In this document: positions 1 to 5,018 of the stretch, piece by piece
How positions within the stretch are numbered: the first letter of the stretch is position 1
Layout of the letters: each line of letters opens with the position of its first letter
Source: Bacillota bacterium
Lineage (GTDB): Bacteria; Bacillota; Clostridia; Oscillospirales; Ruminococcaceae
DNA length: 5,018 nucleotides
Assembly (NCBI GenBank): GCA_023451415.1
Contig: JAEXZK010000094.1
Location: 1 to 5,018 of the forward strand
Direction of reading: 5' to 3'
Made by a program: the position numbers and the translations under genes
Notes under the pieces: model-generated
What the model saw: only the letters and a program-made list of their open reading frames with translations
Database searches by the model: none
Told to the model about the DNA's origin: nothing

Positions 1-2010
1 GCCCAGGGCGATAGCTGTGACAACGCCGCCGATGCTCCCACGGACCAGCACAACGTCCGCCGCCTCGATGGCCACGTCGGTGCCGCTGCCGATGGCGATG
101 CCCACATCGGCTTGTGTAAGGGCGGGGGCGTCGTTGATCCCGTCGCCCACCATGGCTGTGATTCTCCCGTCCTCCATCAGCTTTTTGACATAGCCCGCCT
201 TGTCCTGGGGAAGAACCTCGGCAAAAACGGTGGTGAGCCCCGCCTGGCGGGCGATGGCTGCGGCTGTGCGTTTGTTGTCGCCGGTAATCATGGCGGTATC
301 GACGCCCATTGCTCCCAGCTTCCGGATGGCCGCCCCGCTGTCCTCCTTGAGGACGTCGGCGACGGCGATGACCCCTGCAAAAGCCCCGTCCACCGACAGG
401 AACATGGGGGTCTTGCCCTCTTCTGCCAGGCGGTCGGCCTCGGGGAACTCGGGGGCCCCGGAAAAAGCCCTGGTCCCCACCCGGACGGCGGCGCCCTCCA
501 CCACGGCTTCAATTCCATGGCCGGTGTGGGCCGCAAAGCCGGTTACCTTGGCAAGGGCAACGCCTCTCTCCTGCGCACAGGCCACAACAGCCTCCCCCAG
601 GGGATGTTCCGATGCTTTCTCGCAGGAGGCCGCCAGCCGGAGAAGCTCTTCCTCCGGCAGCCCCCGGGGCAGAATATCGGTGACCTGGGGCTTGCCTTGG
701 GTGATGGTTCCCGTTTTGTCCAGAATAACGGTGTTCACACGCTGGGCACGTTCCAGGGCCTCTGCATTTTTAAAAAGAACCCCGTGCTGGGCCCCTTTTC
801 CGGTGCCTACCATGATGGCCGTCGGGGTGGCCAGGCCCAAGGCGCAGGGGCAGGCAATAACCAGCACCGCAATAAACACCGATACTGAAAAGGCGATCCC
901 CTCCCCTGCCAGCAGCCAGCCGAGGGCGGACAGCAGGGCTATTGCCATCACCGCCGGAACAAAGACGCCCGAGACCCTATCGGCCAGCCGGGCTATGGGG
1001 GCCTTGGAGCCCTGGGCGTTTTCCACCAGCTGGATGATCTGGGCCAGGGCGGTGTCCCGTCCCACCTTGGCAGCCTCCATCCTGATAAAGCCGTTCTTGT
1101 TGAGAGAGGCCCCCACCACCTTGTCCCCAGGCCCCTTGTCCACCGGCATGCTTTCCCCGGTGAGCATGCTCTCGTCCACCGCCGTGGCGCCTTCCAGCAC
1201 CAATCCGTCTGTGGGGATGCGCTCCCCGGGGCAGACCAGCAGGACATCCCCTACCCGCACCAGCGCAAGGGGGATTTCCACCTCCCGGCCGTACCGCTCA
1301 GCCCGGGCGGTCTTGGGGGCCAGGTCCATCAGCCGCTTGATCGCCTCGCCGGTGCGGCCCTTGGAGCGGCTCTCCAGCACCTTGCCCAGGAGAACCAGCG
1401 CGATGATCATAGAGGCACTTTCGAAGTAGAGGCTGTGGACGGCGTGGAGATCTCCCTCCCAAACCCGCCAAGTGGAATAAACGCTGTACCCAAAGGCAGC
1501 CGTGGTGCCGATGGCGATGAGGCTGTCCATATTGGGCGTACGGCGGAAAAGCTGGGCGTAGCCCACGGTAAAAAAGCTATACCCCGCCCCCAGCACCGGC
1601 AGGCAAAGGAACAGCTGAGCCAGAGCCAGAGGGAGGGCGTTCTCCATCCCGGCAAAAGAGCTGGGATAAGGCAGCCTCAGGGGCATCATGGGGGCCATGG
1701 CCAGATAAAACAAAGGGACGGCAAAAATCATGGCCAGAACCATCCTCCCCCTGAGGGCGCGGTATTCCCGGTCCTTCCGGTCCCGGGCCTCCCCAGGGGT
1801 CTCGTCAGCGACCACATAATAGCCGCTCTCCTCCACCACCTGCCCAATGTCACCCAAGGTGAGGAGACTTTCGTCATAGTCCACCGTGGCCATCTCGGTG
1901 GCAATGTTGACGCTGGCCCGCCGGACGCCCCGGCGGCGCAGCAGGGCCTTTTCCAGGTTGGCGGCGCAGGACGCACAATGCATCCCGCCGATTTTGAGCT
2001 GCTTGTTCAT
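1..2010 (-). CDS. copA: Cu(I)-exporting P1B-type ATPase, CopA-like (C-terminus beyond left edge)
   Basis: A membrane pump that uses ATP to expel Cu(I) from the cytoplasm. The minus frame is open for 670 codons from ATG at 2010, and the window cuts off the C-terminus. Seen in order: one heavy-metal-associated domain with GMHCASC (residues 9-15; C12 and C15 bind metal); membrane pairs near 88-108, 125-145, 163-182 and 197-212; the actuator loop with TGES (284-287); the transmembrane metal site CPC (387-389); the phosphorylation motif DKTGT with D431; the SEHPLG motif (H469) of P1B ATPases; and the hinge GDGINDAP (622-629). Family knowledge: CPC with GMHCASC points to Cu(I) rather than Zn/Cd, but the confirming YN and MxxSS motifs of the last two helices, roughly 80 residues, are missing from the window. 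The start is supported by AAGGA six bases upstream and by the HMA domain beginning at once. No frameshift was seen. Copper against silver cannot be separated here. Confidence 0.95.
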   Translation of the reverse strand, partial: MNKQLKIGGMHCASCAANLEKALLRRRGVRRASVNIATEMATVDYDESLLTLGDIGQVVEESGYYVVADETPGEARDRKDREYRALRGRMVLAMIFAVPLFYLAMAPMMPLRLPYPSSFAGMENALPLALAQLFLCLPVLGAGYSFFTVGYAQLFRRTPNMDSLIAIGTTAAFGYSVYSTWRVWEGDLHAVHSLYFESASMIIALVLLGKVLESRSKGRTGEAIKRLMDLAPKTARAERYGREVEIPLALVRVGDVLLVCPGERIPTDGLVLEGATAVDESMLTGESMPVDKGPGDKVVGASLNKNGFIRMEAAKVGRDTALAQIIQLVENAQGSKAPIARLADRVSGVFVPAVMAIALLSALGWLLAGEGIAFSVSVFIAVLVIACPCALGLATPTAIMVGTGKGAQHGVLFKNAEALERAQRVNTVILDKTGTITQGKPQVTDILPRGLPEEELLRLAASCEKASEHPLGEAVVACAQERGVALAKVTGFAAHTGHGIEAVVEGAAVRVGTRAFSGAPEFPEADRLAEEGKTPMFLSVDGAFAGVIAVADVLKEDSGAAIRKLGAMGVDTAMITGDNKRTAAAIARQAGLTTVFAEVLPQDKAGYVKKLMEDGRITAMVGDGINDAPALTQADVGIAIGSGTDVAIEAADVVLVRGSIGGVVTAIALG

Positions 2011-2059
2011 TGGATTCCTTTCCCGCGGGGCGGAGCCGGCGCTTCGGGTCCGTTTATTA

Positions 2060-2088
2060 AGTATAGTTCCGCGGATTTCTTTTTTCAA
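2060..2088 (-). promoter_or_regulatory. Probable SigA-type promoter of the copA-like gene
   Basis: Read on the minus strand, TTGAAA (2088-2083) and TATACT (2065-2060) are separated by exactly 17 bp, each one mismatch from its SigA consensus. Transcription would start near 2053, leaving a leader of roughly 43 bases before the ATG at 2010. The 17-bp spacer argues against activation by a MerR/CueR-type regulator, which needs a 19-20 bp spacer, and fits a repressor-controlled promoter instead. The spacer contains the 6-bp palindrome CCGCGG (2069-2074). Confidence 0.72.
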
Positions 2089-2091
2089 GCC

Positions 2092-2123
2092 CGGTTCCGG
2101 ACATACTAAAGGCACGGGAACCG
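2092..2123. repeat. Inverted repeat in the copA/permease divergent spacer, possible operator
   Basis: CGGTTCC (2092-2098) and its exact reverse complement GGAACCG (2117-2123) flank an 18-bp centre. The left arm lies just upstream of the -35 box of the copA promoter, and the pair lies between the two divergent genes, where a regulator could act on both. In GC-rich DNA a 7-bp arm can occur by chance. It does not match the known CopY (TACAnnTGTA) or CueR sites. No convincing promoter for the plus-strand permease was found in this spacer. Confidence 0.25.
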
Positions 2124-2182
2124 CAAGCGGTATTTCCTTTCCGCTTCATCCTTTATTCTGTCCCGGCGGGAGGGTTTCATTT

Positions 2183-3496
2183 ATGGAGAGCAACCGGCGT
2201 TACGGCCTTTTTACCGCCGTAGCCATAATCACCGGCGTGGTCATCGGCTCCGGCATCTTCTTCAAAAGCGACAATATCCTGGCCCTGACCGGCGGCAGCG
2301 TCCTGCTGGGGGCGGCCGTCTTTTGTCTGGCTGCCGTCAGCATCATCTTCGGCAGCCTGTCCATCGCCCGGCTGGCCGCCCTCAGCGACAAGGACGGCGG
2401 TGTCATCTCCTACGCCGAAGAGTGGTATGGCATGGGGACAGCCTGTGTTTTCGGCTGGTTCCACACCTTTCTCTATTATCCATCTCTCATTGCCGTGGTG
2501 GCGTCGGCCGCAGGGTATTATCTCCAGTCCCTTCTCGGTTGGGCCCACACTCCCGAATCGGAGCTTCTTCTGGCTTTGGGCATTGTGGGGGCCGCCCTTC
2601 TCCTCAACTTTTTCTCTCCCCTCCTGGGGGGGATTTTCCAAAACGTCTCCACCGTGGTCAAGCTTGCCCCGCTGCTTTTTATCGGCGTGGCCGGCCTGGT
2701 GATGGGCGATCCCCTGGCTGTCCTCGCCCCAGGCACGCCGGCTCCGCCCGTCGCCGGGGCAGGCTGGCTTGGCGCGGTGGCGCCGGTGGCTTTCTCCTTC
2801 GACGGATGGATCGTAGCCACCTCCCTCTGCCATGAGATCAAGGACAGCAGGCGTACCCTCCCCCTGGCCCTGGCCGCCGCTCCCCTGGTTATCCTCCTGG
2901 CGTATCTCTTTTACTTTGTGGGCATCTGTACACTGGTGGGGCCGGACGTCATCCTGGAGATGGGGGACGCCCATGTGGGCTATGCCGCGAGGCTTCTGTT
3001 GGGCCCCCGCGGCGGACGGTTTTTGCTCTCCCTGGTTCTGATATCCGTTCTCGGCACCGTCAACGGCCTTACCATGGGGATGCTCCGCCTCCCCCGTGCG
3101 CTGGCCGCCCGGAATATGCTGCCCGCATCCCCCGCCCTGGCCCGGGAGTCTCAGCACACCAGCGTCTCCCCCGCCTGCGGGCTTACCGCCGCCATGGCCT
3201 GTGCCCTCTGGCTGGCCCTCCACTATCTCACCGGCAAGTTTGCCCCTCTCTCCCACTCCGACGTTTCGGAGGCTGCCATTGTGGTCAACTACGGCGGCTA
3301 TATTCTTTTGTATGCCGCCGCCATCCGGGCCACCCGCCGTCCGCTGGTCCCCGTTCTGGCCATGGCCGGCTCGGTGATCATCCTCCTTGGAGGCGCCCAG
3401 AGCCCCCTTTTCGGCTGGTATCTTCTGATCTGCCTCCTGCTGGGGGTCTGTGCCTTTCTCTACTACCGGGCCCACCGCAGGCAGATCCATCCATAA
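2183..3496 (+). CDS. APC-family amino acid permease, LAT/SteT-like
   Basis: A 437-residue integral membrane transporter, probably an amino acid antiporter or importer of the amino acid/polyamine/organocation superfamily. Seen: a first helix (9-27) with the broken-helix motif GSGIFF (22-27), which in this family lines the substrate site; about 12 hydrophobic segments; the TM6 motif FSFDGW (204-209) followed by a CHEIKDSRRTLP loop (216-227), like the family's FxFDGW...EEIKNPxRNLP; and a TM8 stretch with G291, N294 and R302 followed by RNMLP (310-314), another conserved family pattern. The length is normal for prokaryotic LAT-type permeases (430-460). The start at 2183 is chosen because GGGAGGG (2168-2174) sits eight bases upstream and the first helix follows; the same frame is open back to 1886, but that part overlaps copA. 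The substrate cannot be read from sequence. The gene is divergent from copA; whether the two are functionally linked is unknown. Confidence 0.9.
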   Translation: MESNRRYGLFTAVAIITGVVIGSGIFFKSDNILALTGGSVLLGAAVFCLAAVSIIFGSLSIARLAALSDKDGGVISYAEEWYGMGTACVFGWFHTFLYYPSLIAVVASAAGYYLQSLLGWAHTPESELLLALGIVGAALLLNFFSPLLGGIFQNVSTVVKLAPLLFIGVAGLVMGDPLAVLAPGTPAPPVAGAGWLGAVAPVAFSFDGWIVATSLCHEIKDSRRTLPLALAAAPLVILLAYLFYFVGICTLVGPDVILEMGDAHVGYAARLLLGPRGGRFLLSLVLISVLGTVNGLTMGMLRLPRALAARNMLPASPALARESQHTSVSPACGLTAAMACALWLALHYLTGKFAPLSHSDVSEAAIVVNYGGYILLYAAAIRATRRPLVPVLAMAGSVIILLGGAQSPLFGWYLLICLLLGVCAFLYYRAHRRQIHP

Positions 3497-3500
3497 GCCA

Positions 3501-3640
3501 AGGCAGGCATGCCCCACCGCACCGCGCTGTCCGGATTTATGGCGGATCTATTCGTGCAGCGCCCGGAATTCCCCAAGCCAGTGCTCAAAATGGCCATCAC
3601 CGCTTTTGCCCAAGACACCCTCCCGCCGGCAGGCAGGCAT
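3501..3640. repeat. 10-bp direct repeat AGGCAGGCAT bounding a 120-bp GC-rich segment
   Basis: AGGCAGGCAT occurs at 3501-3510 and again at 3631-3640, starts 130 bp apart, with different bases on both outer sides. The left copy begins five bases after the permease stop codon; the right copy ends at the point where base composition falls. This could be a target-site duplication around a small element, or two ends of a dispersed intergenic repeat. A 10-mer repeat within a few kb of GC-rich DNA can also be chance. Confidence 0.35.
3524..3562. other. Possible bulged stem-loop
   Basis: GCGCTG (3524-3529) directly followed by TCCG (3530-3533) can pair with CGGA (3543-3546) and CAGCGC (3557-3562), giving a 4-bp inner stem with a 9-base loop, a 10-base bulge on one side, and a 6-bp outer stem. 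It has no T-tract, so it is not a standard terminator. It could be a structured part of an intergenic repeat element or mere GC-rich pairing. Confidence 0.25.
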
Positions 3641-3700
3641 ACTAAAACCACAGGACAAAAGCGTCTGCCGTCTTTTTCTTGGACTTGGTTGACACATCAT
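3548..3700 (-). other. 50-codon minus-strand open frame, probably an intergenic element rather than a gene
   Basis: From ATG at 3700 to TAG at 3548 this frame encodes 50 residues: a basic N-terminal part with PRKRRQT (8-14), a segment CGFSMPACRRE (18-28), and the C-terminal end GHFEHWLGEFRALHE. Against translation: no Shine-Dalgarno sequence precedes either ATG, and the frame begins inside the -35/spacer region of the oppositely directed PadR promoter. The peptide looks like small hypothetical frames recurring next to genes in Clostridia, which would fit a dispersed repeat; that is an impression from memory and could not be tested. No function is proposed. Confidence 0.25.
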
Positions 3701-3717
3701 TGGTTTCGTGTTATAAT
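3689..3717 (+). promoter_or_regulatory. Consensus extended -10 SigA promoter of the PadR operon
   Basis: TTGACA (3689-3694) and TATAAT (3712-3717) are both perfect consensus hexamers with a 17-bp spacer, and TGT just before the -10 (3709-3711) makes it an extended -10 promoter. Transcription would start near 3724, giving a leader of about 47 bases before the GTG at 3771. Such a strong promoter in front of a repressor gene suggests it is normally held down, most simply by the PadR protein itself. Confidence 0.9.
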
Positions 3718-3748
3718 TAGTTTATCTATTTAGCAATACTAATTAGTT
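3714..3748. promoter_or_regulatory. Candidate PadR operator: repeated TAATTAGTT and palindrome
   Basis: TAATTAGTT occurs at 3714-3722, overlapping the -10 box and reaching to the likely start point, and again at 3740-3748, 26 bp downstream. The second copy lies in the perfect 10-bp palindrome ACTAATTAGT (3738-3747). A dimeric winged-helix repressor bound here would block RNA polymerase. PadR proteins commonly repress their own operon; binding by this one is inferred. The site does not match the classic ATGT-N8-ACAT PadR pattern, and AT-rich DNA makes small palindromes easier to find by chance. Confidence 0.45.
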
Positions 3749-3770
3749 ATAATAAAGGAGCCGCAAATTT

Positions 3771-4133
3771 GTGGACAATAAGTATGTGCAGCAGTTCAAA
3801 AAAGGTTCGCTTGAAATGATTTTGCTTTGTTTGATCGCCAAAAAAGAAACCTATGGCTATGAAATTATTACAGAGCTAAACGATAACGGCGCCGCTGTTT
3901 TGGGATACGCAAAAGAAGGGACCGTTTACCCGATACTGTATCGTTTGCAGGAGGCAGGGCTTATCAAATGCAGAATTGCCCCCGCCGCCGCAAATGGAGG
4001 TTCCAAAAAGTATTATTCCATTACGGAAAAGGGACGGGAGGCCCTGATGGAACTGATTGATTTTTGGAAGCGTTATACGGTATGCGTAAACGATTTTATT
4101 AGGGATGGCGATTTTTCGGAGGTATTGATATGA
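3771..4133 (+). CDS. PadR-family transcriptional regulator
   Basis: A 120-residue winged-helix DNA-binding protein of the short PadR subfamily 2 type, likely a repressor of its own operon. Seen: the N-terminal KKGSLEMILLCLI (10-22) that opens the fold; YGYEI (28-32); the recognition-helix region EGTVYPILYRLQEAGLI (49-65), the family's signature; and the wing with GGSKKYYSITEKG (76-88). A C-terminal helix (about 89-110) would provide the dimer contact. The start is GTG at 3771, preceded by AAAGGAG (3754-3760) at ten bases; no ATG fits better, and the fold starts almost at once. The stop codon overlaps the ATG of the next gene (ATGA, 4130-4133), so the two are probably translationally coupled. 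Composition is far more AT-rich than the permease upstream. The ligand or signal is unknown; in this family it may be a small hydrophobic compound or a partner protein. Confidence 0.93.
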   Translation: MDNKYVQQFKKGSLEMILLCLIAKKETYGYEIITELNDNGAAVLGYAKEGTVYPILYRLQEAGLIKCRIAPAAANGGSKKYYSITEKGREALMELIDFWKRYTVCVNDFIRDGDFSEVLI

Positions 4134-4588
4134 AAGAAAAATATATTGAACAGGTAAAAAAGGAGCTTGCTGTTTCCCAAAAGCAGAAGAAAGAAGTTGT
4201 TCGTGATTTAAACGAAGCATTTGCTTCTGCCTCAGAGCATGGGGAAACAGAGCAGCAAGTAATGGAGCGTTTAGGCAGTCCAAAAGATTTTGCCGGCAAT
4301 ATACATGAGCAGCTGGGCATCAGCAGTGGGAAACGTAAGAAAAGAAAAAAGCTGTTTCAAATCACAATTGCTGCTATCGTATCAGTTGTATCATTTTCCC
4401 TTTCTTTTTTGGCAAAGGCGCTGAGAGCCCCTCAAAACATAATCGGGCAGGCGGACAGCATGACCTCTATCAAAGTTGAAGGGCCGGCTATCGACCCCAT
4501 GATACTTTTTATACTGCTCGGCATAGCGGCTTTGGCCGTAGTTATCATTCTGGCTGTGCAATATCTCTGTAAAAGCAGTTTGAGGTAA
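4130..4588 (+). CDS. HAAS/DUF1700-type membrane protein, PadR partner
   Basis: A 152-residue protein with a soluble N-terminal helical domain and two predicted membrane helices. Residues 1-62 match the HAAS/DUF1700 pattern: an amphipathic KEKYIEQVKKEL start, a charged helix around KKEVVRDLNEAF (20-31), then GETEQQVMERLGSPKDFA (38-55), where LGSPKDFA is the family's typical ending. A lysine/arginine cluster (68-74) precedes the first helix (about 75-97), and the second lies near 122-147, so both ends are predicted to be cytoplasmic with a short outside loop of about 25 residues. The family is nearly always encoded next to a PadR gene and is thought to relay a membrane signal; that role is inferred here. 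The gene overlaps padR by four bases and has GGAGG (4118-4122) upstream. It is somewhat shorter than many DUF1700 proteins and has no attached DUF4097 adhesin-like domain. Confidence 0.82.
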   Translation: MKEKYIEQVKKELAVSQKQKKEVVRDLNEAFASASEHGETEQQVMERLGSPKDFAGNIHEQLGISSGKRKKRKKLFQITIAAIVSVVSFSLSFLAKALRAPQNIIGQADSMTSIKVEGPAIDPMILFILLGIAALAVVIILAVQYLCKSSLR

Positions 4589-4601
4589 GGAGTAAAAGGC
4601 C

Positions 4602-5018
4602 ATGAAACAATTTTGCCGCTTGCTTGTCCCTTTTATTTGGGCAAGCGTTTTCATTTTGCTTGCCGGATGTTCCAACAACGATATTCCTTCTAAAAACAAG
4701 GGCACGGCATGGGATTTGGGAAATGCTGAGCCAATCTATGTGACGGAATGGCCGGAGAACGGGTTCACCTCGCAGATCGTTAAGCCCCAAAACGGCGAGA
4801 TCGACTACATATGCGACTATTCTGATTCCGGGCGCTATCTTGTTGTGATGAAGGATATGGCAGAAGAAGAGTCTGCCAATTATATTGAAGAACTGAAAAA
4901 GCAGGGATATTCCGAAATCGCTTCCGAAGGAAGCGATGTGTCGGTTGGCATAATCCTGCAAAAAGATGATGTGTCTCTCAGTATTTCGTACTCTGGAACA
5001 ATTCTCGGTATTCTCATA
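4602..5018 (+). CDS. Secreted lipoprotein of unknown function (C-terminus beyond right edge)
   Basis: The first 139 codons of a predicted lipoprotein. The signal peptide has K2 and R6, a hydrophobic core (about 7-20) and a lipobox LLAGC (19-23), so C23 should be lipidated and the mature protein anchored on the outer face of the membrane. A low-complexity polar linker (24-35) is followed by a globular part with TEWPENGFTSQIVKP (48-62), which resembles the N-terminal region of small clostridial lipoproteins such as the DUF6591 type; this is a resemblance, not a confirmed match. It continues with a charged helix (84-102, EEESANYIEELKKQGY) and beta-rich segments (112-135). The start is supported by AAGGAG (4587-4592) nine bases upstream, and only 13 bases separate it from the HAAS gene, so it is the third gene of the same operon. 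It probably ends soon after the window. No enzymatic motif was seen. Confidence 0.85.
   Translation, partial: MKQFCRLLVPFIWASVFILLAGCSNNDIPSKNKGTAWDLGNAEPIYVTEWPENGFTSQIVKPQNGEIDYICDYSDSGRYLVVMKDMAEEESANYIEELKKQGYSEIASEGSDVSVGIILQKDDVSLSISYSGTILGILI

Larger units (their letters stand above)
3497..3688. other. Intergenic GC-rich block without a convincing gene
   Basis: The space between the permease stop and the PadR promoter. The first ~140 bases are as GC-rich as the permease, then composition drops. No Rho-independent terminator with a convincing stem and T-tract was found after the permease; the T-run at 3672-3677 lacks a paired stem. The stretch holds a 10-bp direct repeat, a bulged stem and a minus-strand 50-codon frame, each listed separately. 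Plus-strand frames here (for example one starting at 3509) lack a good ribosome binding site and run through the PadR promoter, so they are not called as genes. Confidence 0.6.

Noticed and set aside
200..1429. 409-codon plus-strand open frame opposite copA, and a shorter one at 112-888
   Set aside because: Both are low-complexity Ser/Ala/Pro or Gly-rich translations lying antisense to all the catalytic motifs of the P-type ATPase. No ribosome binding site or domain supports them.
1..2010. Possible frameshift or degradation of the copA-like gene
   Set aside because: All motifs from GMHCASC through TGES, CPC, DKTGT, HP and GDGINDAP fall in one uninterrupted frame with normal spacing; it is merely cut by the window edge.
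2060..2088. MerR/CueR-type promoter for copA
   Set aside because: The -35 and -10 boxes are 17 bp apart, not 19-20, and the spacer has only a 6-bp palindrome rather than the longer dyad such activators bind.
1886..2182. N-terminal extension of the permease frame back to 1886
   Set aside because: It would overlap copA by 125 bases and add 99 residues with no family match. The strong ribosome binding site and first transmembrane helix support the start at 2183.
2177..3517. 446-codon minus-strand open frame opposite the permease
   Set aside because: Its product is rich in Gly, Gln, Glu and His without any domain pattern, while the opposite strand encodes a clear APC transporter. Long antisense frames are expected in GC-rich genes.
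3655..3680. Rho-independent terminator ending in the TCTTTTTCTT run
   Set aside because: Only AAAAG and CTTTT can pair around it, with mismatches further in. There is no stable GC-rich stem, so it is not called.
3509..3733. 74-codon plus-strand frame between permease and padR
   Set aside because: It has no proper Shine-Dalgarno sequence and its 3' part runs through both promoter hexamers of the PadR operon.

Overview
The window looks like chromosomal DNA from a GC-rich member of the Clostridia, possibly a gut Oscillospiraceae-type organism. That placement is an inference from three things: strong AGGAGG-type ribosome binding sites, consensus SigA-like promoters, and a PadR plus HAAS/DUF1700 gene pair typical of Firmicutes. 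No rRNA, tRNA, CRISPR array or transposase was seen.

Left part (1-2010, minus strand): most of a Cu(I)-exporting P1B-type ATPase (CopA-like). The reading frame is intact for 670 codons and runs off the left edge before the last two membrane helices. Its promoter (TTGAAA, 17 bp, TATACT) lies in the 172-bp divergent spacer at 2011-2182. A plus-strand amino acid/polyamine/organocation (APC) family permease (2183-3496) is transcribed away from it. The two may share a control region, but no regulator gene is present and no known copper operator is recognisable.

Middle (3497-3770): a non-coding stretch in which base composition changes abruptly. Up to about 3640 the DNA is GC-rich like the permease; after about 3680 it is much richer in A and T. 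The GC-rich part carries a 10-bp direct repeat 130 bp apart, a bulged stem, and a 50-codon minus-strand open frame with no ribosome binding site. It may be a dispersed intergenic element. A perfect consensus promoter (TTGACA, 17 bp, TGTTATAAT) then starts the next operon, followed by a palindrome and a direct repeat that may be an operator.

Right part (3771-5018, plus strand): a compact operon of a PadR-family repressor (GTG start), a small HAAS/DUF1700-type membrane protein overlapping it by ATGA, and a secreted lipoprotein that runs off the right edge. The layout suggests a self-regulated envelope module: PadR controls the promoter, the HAAS protein sits in the membrane, and the lipoprotein faces outward. 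The function of this cassette is unknown.
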